Shown: positions 1-6,987, numbered from the stretch's first letter. The stretch is DNA of 11,935 nt from Acetofilamentum sp. (GCA_020720705.1 DYOJ01000047.1:1-11935), one strand, 5' to 3'. Numbers and translations: made by a program. Notes: a model not told the origin generated them from the sequence alone.

Positions 1-66
1 GAAATTTCGCTATATCGTAAAGAATTTCAACAAGTTATGAGTTTTCTTACAAGCAATAATTATAAG

Positions 67-94
67 TTCGTCATTTGTCATTCGTCATTTGTTT
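67..94. repeat. short tandem heptamer repeat (TTYGTCA)
   Basis: Four consecutive 7-base units read TTCGTCA, TTTGTCA, TTCGTCA, TTTGTTT, so the unit TTYGTCA occurs three times plus a degenerate fourth copy. The repeat lies downstream of the DUF4197 gene, which ends at 208 on the opposite strand. The remainder of positions 1-207 is AT-rich with no convincing gene or terminator. Short intergenic heptamer repeats of this kind are known in several bacterial phyla. Their function is unknown. Confidence 0.6.
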
Positions 95-207
95 TCTGAT
101 TTCGGTTATTTGTAACAAGCAAACGTGAACGATATTTACCAAAAAAATATTCGATAACTAACTTTAAATTTAATTGTTAAATATTTTTTCAGATGTATTT
201 TTCTTGA

Positions 208-1113
208 TTATTTATCAGTAGTACCATCCGGTTCAACATAAACATAACCAAACACTTTGTCTAAAATATCGCTTGCCCATTGGAACGGATTTTTTCGGAT
301 TTTTTTCTCCTCAACTCCCACGCGCCAAAATAACCCGTCTAAGGCTTTGCCGGTAGCGAACTGCCCTAAACTTAACTCTGCATTTATCGGAGCTTCTCCG
401 GCAAGGCGTCCGAGTTCGGTATTTGCATCAAAGAGGTTTAAATCACGACCTATCTTTGCAACAGTAATTGCATTATTATAGTAAACGATTAATTTGTGCC
501 ACAATTGGTTGGTGGTGTATGCCGTTTTATCGCCAAAGTCAAGAACAACTTTATCAAGTGCTGCATCAATTTTAGGCGCATAAACATCGGTGAGCGGCGT
601 AAAAGTTTTATATTTAAGATATTGTGTGGCAGCTATGGAATCGAAATCCGTTTTTTGATATGCGTCCGATTTTCCCTGCAAAATATTGAGACCGTCCTCA
701 ATCGTAATTTCAGTGATTGCATCCACAAAAATTGGTTTTGCCTCTTTGGCAGCCTCTTCAGCAGAGCGGTTTATGCTCATAATTGTTTGTTCGATATACC
801 CTTCGCCTGCCGCTTCAAATTTTGTTCCCGTAAGAGTTGCAATGGTTGAAAATAAGGCTGCCCCTTTCTCTATGATTTCCACATATTTAAGCATCGGTTG
901 AGCTTCTTCGGGCAGTAAAATTTTCAGCATCGGGTTGGCATAGTAGCCGTCTTCTTGACTAAGTTCGGTCGAGGAGGAGTCGGCGCCGTAGGTGAGTGCT
1001 GTTTTCAAACCCTGAGTAATTTCCTCTTCGGTAAGTTCAACATCCTGCATCACTTGGTCGCAGCCGGCAAATGTGATGCCGAGAACAAGAAGTAAAATCC
1101 AAATTTTTCGCAT
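208..1113 (-). CDS. DUF4197 domain lipoprotein
   Basis: This 301-residue protein has a lipoprotein signal: a short basic start, a hydrophobic stretch at residues 4-14, then a lipobox-like FAGC with Cys18 as the lipidation site. The rest matches the DUF4197 pattern. It has GLKTAL at 35-40, an Asn-Arg-Ala/Ser-Glu-rich helix at 113-133 (SINRSAEEAAKEAK), ATQYLKYKT at 162-170, ALDGLFWRVGVEEKKIRKNP at 257-276 and ILDKVFG at 283-289. The family is widespread in Gram-negative bacteria, usually as a secreted or lipid-anchored protein, and its biochemical role is not established. The protein is predicted to sit in an envelope membrane. The ATG start is clear and gives a proper signal peptide. The gene diverges from the M43 metalloprotease gene across a gap of about 95 nt. 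No canonical TAnnTTTG promoter was found in that gap for this strand. The family call is from motif memory, not a search. Confidence 0.85.
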   Translation of the reverse strand: MRKIWILLLVLGITFAGCDQVMQDVELTEEEITQGLKTALTYGADSSSTELSQEDGYYANPMLKILLPEEAQPMLKYVEIIEKGAALFSTIATLTGTKFEAAGEGYIEQTIMSINRSAEEAAKEAKPIFVDAITEITIEDGLNILQGKSDAYQKTDFDSIAATQYLKYKTFTPLTDVYAPKIDAALDKVVLDFGDKTAYTTNQLWHKLIVYYNNAITVAKIGRDLNLFDANTELGRLAGEAPINAELSLGQFATGKALDGLFWRVGVEEKKIRKNPFQWASDILDKVFGYVYVEPDGTTDK

Positions 1114-1207
1114 AATTGATATTTTTTTAATGTTTCTGAATCTAAAACATGCAATATTATGATTTTTTTCAATAACTTTTAATAAATTGCGCCGTTTTTT
1201 TTACGGT

Positions 1208-2569
1208 ATGATGAAAACGTTAAAATTAGTTGCATTGTTGTTAATACTTTCGAGTGTTTCAGAGGTTTTGATATCACAAATTAATGAATGTGAGGCATGC
1301 GGAACTGCTCACCGTTCATTTTTCCCGGTATTTGATTTGAAACACGAACCTTGGGACGGGAATAATGCGTTTTTGGACAGTTTTATGTTAAATAATAACT
1401 ATTCACCCGATGTGGAAACGATTTTATATTGTATTCCCGTGCAGTTTCATGTCCACCGTAAATCTGACGGTTTGGGTGGTGTTTCCGAAGCCGAGATAAA
1501 GCAGTATGTGGATTATTTGAATTACTACTATTCTATAAATGCCACCGGGATAAGGTTTTACCTTCAACCGGAAATTAATTATATTGATAAGACTAAATTT
1601 TTTGATGTCGGATTTGCCTCGCAGACCTTGAAGGTTTCACGGAAAGATAAACATAAAGGAAGTGTCAATGTGCATTTAGTCAATACTTTAGCTACATATA
1701 GCTTTGGTAAAGTTAAAAAAAGTTATTTTGGTGTTCAGAATAAAGTTTCAAAGGGTATCATTGTCAGACAACGAGCGGCAACGGCGACAGTCTCTCACGA
1801 AATCGGGCACTTTTTGGGGCTTAAGCATCCGCATAAGCATTATAAGCGGGGTAAGTCAAAACAAGAACCGGTGAGTCGTACCCTCGAAAAGTTCGGAAAA
1901 CTACTTTGCGAAACAAACGGCGACAAACTTGCTGACACACCTGCCGAACCGGATTTATCAAACTATACAAATCAAAATTGCGAATATATCGGCGGACAGC
2001 GAGACAATTGGGGCGACTTGTATGAGCCTGATACAAAGAATATTATGTCTTACGGAAAATATCGAGAATGTCGAAATTTATTTACAAAAGGGCAGAAAGC
2101 CATCATGCTTTATACCTTGTCAAAAAATAAAAATGCAAAAGGTTGGAGCACAACAGGAAAAAATGCTTCATTATATAAATTTGATGCTTTCGAGCCGGAC
2201 AACACAAGTGCAATGGCGACCGAAATATTTTTTGATACACCTCAAAATCACACATTTCATAAAATATATCAGGGAAAAAGAAAAGATTATGTCAGTGATA
2301 CTCAAGATTTTGTGTTTTTTGAAATAAAATCCGAAGGTATGCAACAAGTCAGAATTTTAGTTACAAGAGGAAATACCACCATGTCCGACCTCGAATATGC
2401 GGTTTACACTTCAACAGATAAAAAACTGATTTCAAAGAAAGTTCGTTCCGCAGGGAGTTCCGAAACCAATTTGGACTTAAAAAAGGGAAAATATTTTATC
2501 GGAATAACAGATTTGAAACCAGCTGATAAACTTACAGATTATAAAATTGAAGTGAGTATAACAGACTGA
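1208..2569 (+). CDS. secreted M43-type (pappalysin-like) zinc metalloprotease
   Basis: The chosen ATG at 1208 gives 453 residues. An in-frame TTG at 1187 would add seven, but 1208 leaves a more standard signal peptide (MMKTLKLVALLLILSS). The active site is an extended zinc motif HEIGHFLGLKH at residues 197-207 (Zn ligands H197, H201, H207; catalytic E198). The M43 hallmarks follow: Cys234, GD at 238-239, DTP at 243-245, the Met-turn NIMSYG at 278-283, Cys288, and FTKGQKAIM at 292-300. Residues about 325-453 start with FDAFEPDNT and contain beta-rich sequence resembling a bacterial pre-peptidase C-terminal (PPC-like) domain. The family cleaves extracellular proteins or peptides. This copy has no visible T9SS sorting tail, so Sec export to the periplasm, or release by another route, is likely. 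A basic, His/Lys-rich loop (about 208-233) follows the zinc motif. A weak TAACTTTT box at 1173-1180 could be its -7 element. Confidence 0.88.
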   Translation: MMKTLKLVALLLILSSVSEVLISQINECEACGTAHRSFFPVFDLKHEPWDGNNAFLDSFMLNNNYSPDVETILYCIPVQFHVHRKSDGLGGVSEAEIKQYVDYLNYYYSINATGIRFYLQPEINYIDKTKFFDVGFASQTLKVSRKDKHKGSVNVHLVNTLATYSFGKVKKSYFGVQNKVSKGIIVRQRAATATVSHEIGHFLGLKHPHKHYKRGKSKQEPVSRTLEKFGKLLCETNGDKLADTPAEPDLSNYTNQNCEYIGGQRDNWGDLYEPDTKNIMSYGKYRECRNLFTKGQKAIMLYTLSKNKNAKGWSTTGKNASLYKFDAFEPDNTSAMATEIFFDTPQNHTFHKIYQGKRKDYVSDTQDFVFFEIKSEGMQQVRILVTRGNTTMSDLEYAVYTSTDKKLISKKVRSAGSSETNLDLKKGKYFIGITDLKPADKLTDYKIEVSITD

Positions 2570-2592
2570 GAATTTATCTTATACAGGTTAAA

Positions 2593-2613
2593 GTTTAGAG
2601 TTGAGTGTTTAGA
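2593..2613. repeat. heptamer repeat (GTTTAGA-like)
   Basis: Three contiguous 7-base units read GTTTAGA, GTTGAGT, GTTTAGA, beginning 23 nt after the M43 stop codon and followed by a decayed CTGTTTTAG. The unit differs from the TTYGTCA repeat at the left edge but has the same length. It may be a remnant of an intergenic short-sequence repeat expansion. Confidence 0.4.
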
Positions 2614-2635
2614 CTGTTTTAGGTGATTGAACGTG

Positions 2636-2686
2636 ATTTATACTGTTTACGCGGCTTATGGTTGAGGGTTTACATACAGTATAAAT
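2636..2686. repeat. 11-bp perfect inverted repeat with 29-nt spacer
   Basis: ATTTATACTGT at 2636-2646 is exactly complementary to ACAGTATAAAT at 2676-2686. The element sits between the convergent ends of the M43 gene (plus) and the IPExxxVDY-family gene (minus), so a transcript from either side could fold it. There is no T-run directly after either arm and the loop is long, so it is not a classical Rho-independent terminator. It could be an mRNA 3'-end structure, a protein-binding site or a decayed mobile repeat. Confidence 0.45.
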
Positions 2687-2704
2687 GGTTATGATAATTG
2701 TTCA

Positions 2705-2736
2705 GTTTATCCGTTTATTTGTTTAATCGTTTAATC
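2705..2736. repeat. tandem octamer repeat (GTTTAWYC)
   Basis: Four head-to-tail 8-base units occupy this interval: GTTTATCC, GTTTATTT, GTTTAATC, GTTTAATC. The last two copies are identical and the first two diverge at three or fewer bases. It lies in the convergent intergenic region and no open reading frame covers it. Slipped-strand expansion is the simplest origin. Confidence 0.6.
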
Positions 2737-2807
2737 TACAATGATTTTCCACCGAATTTCCTAATGACTATTGACCAATCTCAATCTGTTAACGATTAAA
2801 GTATAGT

Positions 2808-3218
2808 TCAAACTACCATCATCATGATTGCTTTTGCCAATAGTTTATCGGGCGAAATTTCAAAAGTTCCTTGTATCAGTTGGGAGCGATGAAGACGGAT
2901 TTTAAAATCTCTGATTACTTTCCGATATTCTTGACCGTTTGCGATAAGAAAATAATCAATGTTCTTATATTTTGTTGATAATCTGCCGGTCTCAGTTTTA
3001 TTTTCAATTAATTTAATAATGCCGATGTCATCTTTCGAGTTTTGAAAAACTTTAAACGATGCGGATTCATTAAATTGTAAATCAAGAGCTTGTGATAAAG
3101 TTACCCCCAACACACGATTGATTTCCCACGCTACGCGATATGGCGGATAGGTGCACGAGATAGCCAATATTGGGTCGGGTATCACATAATTATCGCTATG
3201 TATTTTAACGTTTCTCAA
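2808..3218 (-). CDS. IPExxxVDY family protein
   Basis: This 136-residue cytoplasmic-type protein has no signal peptide or membrane segment. Its N-terminal third contains YPPYRVAWEINRVLG (residues 25-39), which fits the Y-x-L/V-A-W-x-I-N pattern of the family. The family's namesake segment is recognisable but degenerate as LSTKYKNIDYFLIANG (about 79-94), where the IDYFL part is the conserved core. The position directly after rnc is typical in Bacteroidota, where such genes often precede pyk. Here no pyk follows. The start is TTG at 3218-3216, because a TAA codon lies immediately upstream in frame and no ATG occurs before the conserved region. This TTG overlaps the rnc stop as TTGA, which suggests translational coupling. 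The family has no established function. The call is supported by both motif and synteny, but the signature is weak. Confidence 0.7.
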   Translation of the reverse strand: MRNVKIHSDNYVIPDPILAISCTYPPYRVAWEINRVLGVTLSQALDLQFNESASFKVFQNSKDDIGIIKLIENKTETGRLSTKYKNIDYFLIANGQEYRKVIRDFKIRLHRSQLIQGTFEISPDKLLAKAIMMMVV

Positions 3219-3937
3219 TTATCAAATGTTTCATCAGAGTTTTGAATCTTTATAAATGCGTCATGGGCAGCTATTTGTTCTGCAGCTTTTTTTGATTTAG
3301 CTCTGCCTGTGCCGTAAATTTTTTCCTGAATGCGAATATACGAAATAAAATATTTAGAATCAACATCTTCAGTCTCTGTTTCAAATTTTATGCCAATTTT
3401 ATGTTTTTGAGACCATTCAATAATCCTACTTTTGTAGTTTGTTTCCTGATGTTTCAATTCATTGAGATTAACATAATGGATGAAAATTTTTTGTTCGACA
3501 AATCGTTTCACATGTTTGAATCCTCTGTCGAGGTATATTGCTCCGATTAATGCCTCAAAAGCATCTTCGTTGATTTTGTCATTGGCGTTTTGTGAAGGAT
3601 GGATGTGTATTAAATGCGTAAGTCCGATTTTCTTTGCAAAATCGGACAGACTTTTTCCATTGACAATTTTTGTTCTCATTTGAGTGAGAAACCCTTCGTC
3701 TGCGGAGGGAAATCTTTTATACAGCAACTCGCTTATGACAGCATCAAGCACCGTATCACCCAAAAATTCAAGTCGTTCGTTGTTTTGGTAATCAAAATCA
3801 CAACGTTCGTTTATTGCTGATTTATGCGTTAATGCAAGGGCATACAAATCACTGTTCTTGGCTCTGAATCCAAGTATCTGCGCAATTTCTTTGGAGAATT
3901 GGCGGTCTGTGCATTTCGATTTTTTTCTTAGAGGCAC
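3215..3937 (-). CDS. rnc: ribonuclease III
   Basis: This 240-residue double-strand-specific endoribonuclease acts in rRNA maturation and mRNA processing. The catalytic domain carries the signature NERLEFLGDTVLDAV from residue 53, including E57 and D61. The second metal-ligand pair is D125 and E128 in EDAFEALIGAIYLDRG. A double-stranded RNA-binding domain spans about residues 165-232, with the basic helix GRAKSKKAAEQIAAHDAF near its end. Length and domain order are normal for the family apart from a slightly extended, lysine-rich N-terminus, as in other Bacteroidota. The start is GTG at 3937-3935. The fabF stop lies in the same frame two codons upstream and no ATG is available before the conserved core. 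The gene follows fabF by 6 nt and overlaps the next gene by 4 nt, so all three are probably co-transcribed. Confidence 0.96.
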   Translation of the reverse strand: MPLRKKSKCTDRQFSKEIAQILGFRAKNSDLYALALTHKSAINERCDFDYQNNERLEFLGDTVLDAVISELLYKRFPSADEGFLTQMRTKIVNGKSLSDFAKKIGLTHLIHIHPSQNANDKINEDAFEALIGAIYLDRGFKHVKRFVEQKIFIHYVNLNELKHQETNYKSRIIEWSQKHKIGIKFETETEDVDSKYFISYIRIQEKIYGTGRAKSKKAAEQIAAHDAFIKIQNSDETFDN

Positions 3938-3943
3938 ACAATT

Positions 3944-5197
3944 CTATCGGTTAAATTTCTTAAAAACAACAGAAACATTGTGCCCGCCAAAGCCGAATGT
4001 ATTACTCAAAGCTGCTCTTACCTCGCGTTTTTTGGCTACGTTAAAAGTAAAATCAAGCTTTGAATCAATCTCATCGTCTAACTCAAAATGATTAATGGTT
4101 GGCGGAATTATACCGGTTTCAATTGCTTTGATGGCTGCAAAAGCTTCGAGTGCACCTGTGGCACCGAGCAAATGCCCTGTCATGGATTTTGTTGAACTGA
4201 TACTCAATTTATAAGCATGTTCTCCAAAAACATTCACAACAGCTTTTGTTTCTGCAATATCGCCTAATCCGGTTGACGTTCCGTGTAAATTTACGTAGTC
4301 AATGTCATCGGGATTCAAACCGGCATCTTCGAGGGCTACTTGCATGACACGTGTGGCTCCGCGACCTTCGGGGTGTGGCGCTGTAATATGGTAAGCATCA
4401 GCTGTTAATCCGCCGCCTGCAAATTCAGCATAAATTCGTGCACCTCTCTTTATTGCGTGCTCATACTCTTCAAGCACCAATGCGCAACCGCCTTCTCCGA
4501 TAACAAATCCGTCTCTGCCTTTATCGAACGGTCGAGAGGCTGTTTTCGGGTCGTCATTGCGGGTGCTGATAGCGTGCATGGCATTAAATCCGCCGATACC
4601 GGCTTCATTTACAGCAGCTTCGGAGCCTCCGGCAATAAAAATGTCGGCTTTCCCGAGTCGGATGTAGTTAAACGCATCTACCAAAGCATTTGCAGATGAT
4701 GCGCAAGCGGAAACGGTTGCAAAATTGGGACCTCTGAAATCGTATTTGATGGAAATATGACCGGACGCAATATCTGCAATCATTTTAGGGATGAAAAACG
4801 GATTAAATCTCGGGGTGTAATCGCCTTTTACGTAGGCAATGCTTTCCTGAAGAAATGTATCTAAGCCTCCTATTCCGGATGCCCAGATAACTCCTGCGCG
4901 ATCTTTGTTAATCTCGTCTAAGTTCAAACCTGAATCAATGACAGCTTCTTCGGCGGTAATCATTGCAAACTGGGCGTATCGGTCTAACTTACGCGACTCT
5001 TGTCGAGGGATGTATTTTGTTACATCAAAATTTTTGACCTCACAAGCAAATTTTGTTTTGAATTTGCTTGAGTCAAAGGTTGTGATTGGACCGGCACCGC
5101 TGACACCGTCAATCATATTTTGCCAAGTTTCTGCGGCATTGTGTCCTAAGGCATTTATTGTGCCTAAACCGGTTACGACAACTCTTTTGAGTTCCAT
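3944..5197 (-). CDS. fabF: beta-ketoacyl-ACP synthase II
   Basis: This 417-residue condensing enzyme elongates acyl-ACP with malonyl-ACP in type II fatty-acid synthesis in the cytoplasm. The thiolase-fold catalytic triad is visible: nucleophile Cys165 in TVSACASSANA, His305 in NLHGTSTGLGD and His342 in TKSMTGHLLGATG, with Lys337 also conserved. The glycine-rich C-terminal loop NTFGFGGHNVSVVF (399-412) is intact. The length is standard, and the ATG start yields the expected MELKRVVVTGLG beginning. It lies downstream of acpP, separated by 111 nt that begin with a hairpin terminator-like element, and 6 nt upstream of rnc. The acpP-fabF-rnc order is common across bacteria. The single FabF-like gene cannot be assigned FabB-like substrate preference from sequence alone. 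Confidence 0.97.
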   Translation of the reverse strand: MELKRVVVTGLGTINALGHNAAETWQNMIDGVSGAGPITTFDSSKFKTKFACEVKNFDVTKYIPRQESRKLDRYAQFAMITAEEAVIDSGLNLDEINKDRAGVIWASGIGGLDTFLQESIAYVKGDYTPRFNPFFIPKMIADIASGHISIKYDFRGPNFATVSACASSANALVDAFNYIRLGKADIFIAGGSEAAVNEAGIGGFNAMHAISTRNDDPKTASRPFDKGRDGFVIGEGGCALVLEEYEHAIKRGARIYAEFAGGGLTADAYHITAPHPEGRGATRVMQVALEDAGLNPDDIDYVNLHGTSTGLGDIAETKAVVNVFGEHAYKLSISSTKSMTGHLLGATGALEAFAAIKAIETGIIPPTINHFELDDEIDSKLDFTFNVAKKREVRAALSNTFGFGGHNVSVVFKKFNR

Positions 5198-5279
5198 GTG
5201 TGTAAGGGGTTATAGTGTGTGAATGTCTGTGATTATGCGGATATCGCATGATAGAGGCTTCGCATCTGAGGACACGAGC

Positions 5280-5306
5280 AAAAAAGGAAGGAAGAATCCT
5301 TCCTTT
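5280..5306 (-). terminator. hairpin terminator or attenuator between acpP and fabF
   Basis: Reading the minus strand, AAAGGAAGGA (5306-5297) and TCCTTCCTTT (5292-5283) form a perfect 10-bp stem with a 4-nt TTCT loop. The 3' arm runs into further T residues, giving six Ts at 5285-5280. It begins 2 nt after the acpP stop codon. The stem is only moderately GC-rich, so partial read-through into fabF is plausible. Such an element would let acpP be expressed far above fabF. Confidence 0.65.
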
Positions 5307-5308
5307 GC

Positions 5309-5545
5309 TTATGCCGAGTGGCTTTCGATGTATTTTATTGCATCGCCAACGGTGCCGATATGTTCTGCGGCTTCATCCGGTATTGCAATGTTAAACTCTT
5401 TTTCAAATTCCATAATAAGCTCAACGGTATCGAGTGAGTCTGCTCCGAGGTCGTTTGTAAACGTTGCTGTTGCAGTAACTTCCGATTCTTCAACGCCTAA
5501 TTTGTCAACAATAATGGCTTTTACTCTTGAAGCGATGTCTGACAT
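5309..5545 (-). CDS. acpP: acyl carrier protein
   Basis: This 78-residue acidic, four-helix carrier holds growing acyl chains as thioesters on a 4'-phosphopantetheine arm during fatty-acid and lipid synthesis. The attachment site is Ser37 in the classic GADSLDTVELIMEFE segment (34-48). It starts MSDIASRVKAIIVDKLGV and ends IKYIESHSA, both typical for the family. It is the first gene of the acpP-fabF-rnc block and is followed at once by a hairpin with a T-run. The 143-nt upstream region contains an 11-base A-tract (T-tract on the coding strand) and a small palindrome, but no canonical TAnnTTTG box was found. Confidence 0.97.
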   Translation of the reverse strand: MSDIASRVKAIIVDKLGVEESEVTATATFTNDLGADSLDTVELIMEFEKEFNIAIPDEAAEHIGTVGDAIKYIESHSA

Positions 5546-5600
5546 AATCTTCTGATTTAATAATTAATAAATAATGTTCAAATAATTTGTGGATGCAAAG

Positions 5601-5635
5601 AAAAAAAAAAATCTCAAAATAACAAAATGTTTTGT
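5601..5635 (-). promoter_or_regulatory. possible acpP leader elements: A-tract and 14-nt palindrome
   Basis: Upstream of acpP an 11-base A-tract (5601-5611) is followed by ACAAAATGTTTTGT (5622-5635), a palindrome with 6-bp arms around a TG centre. Together they could be an UP-like tract and an operator, since the acpP promoter must lie in this gap. A near-match to the Bacteroidota -7 box (TTATTTTG on the minus strand) is also present but lacks a well-spaced TTTG partner. This is an inference only. Confidence 0.2.
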
Positions 5636-5688
5636 GGGTTTTGTCAGAATAATTTATGGTAATTTACTGATAATGAGATATTTCTTTT

Positions 5689-6738
5689 TTATTCTATTTT
5701 TGTCCATTTTTGTAAAACAGAAAAATCCTGCCCAACAAGTTGTATAAAGTATATTCCTGTCGGATAATTTGATGTTTTTTTCAGTAAAACAGGTGTATCG
5801 GGACTTATTGTTGTTTCAAAATTTTCAATAATTCTGCCGTTTACGTCTGTTACTCTGACAATAGCATCGTTTGCACTAAATCCGGGTAAAATAGCAAGTT
5901 CACCGCCGGTATTAACCTGAATCCGTATTTGTTTGTCATTAAGCGAATTGACATTTGTGCCTTCGAATATGGTATGCAATGTCCAATCTGCAATTTCGCC
6001 TGATTCTGAAATTATTTGAAAGTCAGTGTATTCGTCCTCGATTGGAAACGTTCCTCCTTGCTCCGAAAAAAGTTCTTCTCCGTTATGGTAGAGTTTAGAA
6101 TTTCCTGAGAGTCTGAATTTTGCATTATGATATCTGACAGCCGGCATAACTATTTGGGCAGTATTGTTATCTTTGTTGATTTCTGCTATAAAGCCGTCTA
6201 TTTCTAAGTAAAGAAAATCATTTCCCGAACAAATAGTCTTTTGGATATTGTGTGTTTCGAGAACTGCACGGAGGTCGTCGGCAGAATTGATAACTATATC
6301 ATTATTCATCAGAAAATCGCCTTGAGGTGAAAGCAAAACTTTATGCGGCGTGTATAAAACGTTGTATAAATCAATGGGTTTGTAGCCCATGCCCTCTTGT
6401 CCGGAGGCTAAGGGAAAGGTTACGGAATTGTTAAATGAAAACTCCCACACATATTGGTCATACGTCCAACCGTCAATGCCGAGAACGACTAATTCGCCGC
6501 AGTTGCATCCATATTCGAGGAATATTTCGTTATAAATTCTTGCAGTTGCTTGACAAGTAACACACCCGACTGAAAAAAATTCGAGAAGGACATAATTTCC
6601 GTTGTCAAGATAATTCTCAAATAGTTGATGTTTATCTCCATAAATATCAACCACCAAAAAATCAGGTGTTGACCGTTGCGCAAACACAGCTTCCGTTAAA
6701 AATGAAAGTAAAAATATTGAGAGGAGAATATTTTTCAT
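5689..6738 (-). CDS. secreted thioredoxin-fold protein with T9SS sorting domain
   Basis: This 349-residue protein starts with a signal peptide (MKNILLSIFLLSFLTEAVFA, cleavage after Ala20). A thioredoxin/TlpA-like domain follows (about 24-165). Its redox motif CVTC is at 59-62, after the beta-strand VLLEFFSVG, and a likely cis-proline is P131 in YTPHKVLL. Extra cysteines at 78 and 80 (CNC) and 170 may form further disulfides. Residues about 170-265 are beta-rich and unrecognised. The last 75 or so residues look like a type A T9SS sorting domain: VRVTDVNGRII (294-304), then PTGIYFIQL (326-334) and a basic-hydrophobic end (WTKIE). This predicts Sec export, then passage across the outer membrane by the type IX system. 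A role in extracellular thiol-disulfide exchange is inferred. It is on the same strand as the large sensor gene but separated by 249 nt. Confidence 0.85.
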   Translation of the reverse strand: MKNILLSIFLLSFLTEAVFAQRSTPDFLVVDIYGDKHQLFENYLDNGNYVLLEFFSVGCVTCQATARIYNEIFLEYGCNCGELVVLGIDGWTYDQYVWEFSFNNSVTFPLASGQEGMGYKPIDLYNVLYTPHKVLLSPQGDFLMNNDIVINSADDLRAVLETHNIQKTICSGNDFLYLEIDGFIAEINKDNNTAQIVMPAVRYHNAKFRLSGNSKLYHNGEELFSEQGGTFPIEDEYTDFQIISESGEIADWTLHTIFEGTNVNSLNDKQIRIQVNTGGELAILPGFSANDAIVRVTDVNGRIIENFETTISPDTPVLLKKTSNYPTGIYFIQLVGQDFSVLQKWTKIE

Positions 6739-6851
6739 CTGTTAATAAAATTGTAAAATGTAGATAATGTGATAATTAACTAAATATCATTTAACGTTTT
6801 TTTGATAATCTTTTTTAGTAAAATAATTTATTTTCTTGATTTTGTGTGAAG

Positions 6852-6871
6852 CACGGATTTGGAAATCCGTG
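6852..6871. repeat. perfect 9-bp palindrome, REP-like
   Basis: CACGGATTT (6852-6860), a GG spacer and AAATCCGTG (6863-6871) form a perfect inverted repeat. A further G-T wobble and one A-T pair extend it outward. It is the most GC-rich spot in an otherwise AT-rich 249-nt gap between two minus-strand genes. No T-run follows on either strand, so an intrinsic terminator is unlikely. Short dispersed palindromes of this shape occur in many Bacteroidota genomes, some linked to REP-associated transposases. The rest of the gap shows no gene. Confidence 0.5.
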
Positions 6872-6987
6872 TTACATGGGTGTTTCATTTATACAATGAT
6901 TTGTAATAAGTTGAGAATAATAACCCCGTTAAAAGCTTTTTAATCATATACTTTACAATAAACTGTATTTTTTTCGGGTTGAAAAAA

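Noticed and set aside
1..99. Open frame from the left edge ending in TGA at 97-99, possibly the 3' end of a plus-strand gene (ends SSFVF)
   Set aside because: A second frame also runs open from the edge to a stop at 38-40 with an equally plausible tail. The longer frame reads through the heptamer repeat. With so few codons neither can be supported.
1187..1207. TTG at 1187 as the start of the M43 protease
   Set aside because: The ATG at 1208 gives a cleaner signal peptide, and the seven extra residues add nothing recognisable. A possible -7 box at 1173-1180 would also place the transcript start at about 1187.
1929..2327. 132-codon plus-strand open frame overlapping the M43 gene
   Set aside because: It is in a different frame from the metalloprotease, whose zinc-site, Met-turn and cysteine pattern is unmistakable. 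The alternative product has no recognisable features.
2570..2807. CRISPR array, suggested by the repeated short units
   Set aside because: The repeats are 7-8 bases, directly tandem and without unique spacers. No cas gene is in the window.
5235..5249. Small inverted repeat ATGCG-GATAT-CGCAT between acpP and fabF
   Set aside because: Only 5-bp arms with a 5-nt loop. Such elements are expected by chance, and no promoter is placed next to it.
6929..6945. TTAAAAGCTTTTTAA-like palindrome downstream of the giant sensor gene as its terminator
   Set aside because: The stem is almost entirely A/T with no loop, and neither strand has a T-run after it, so it does not meet terminator criteria.
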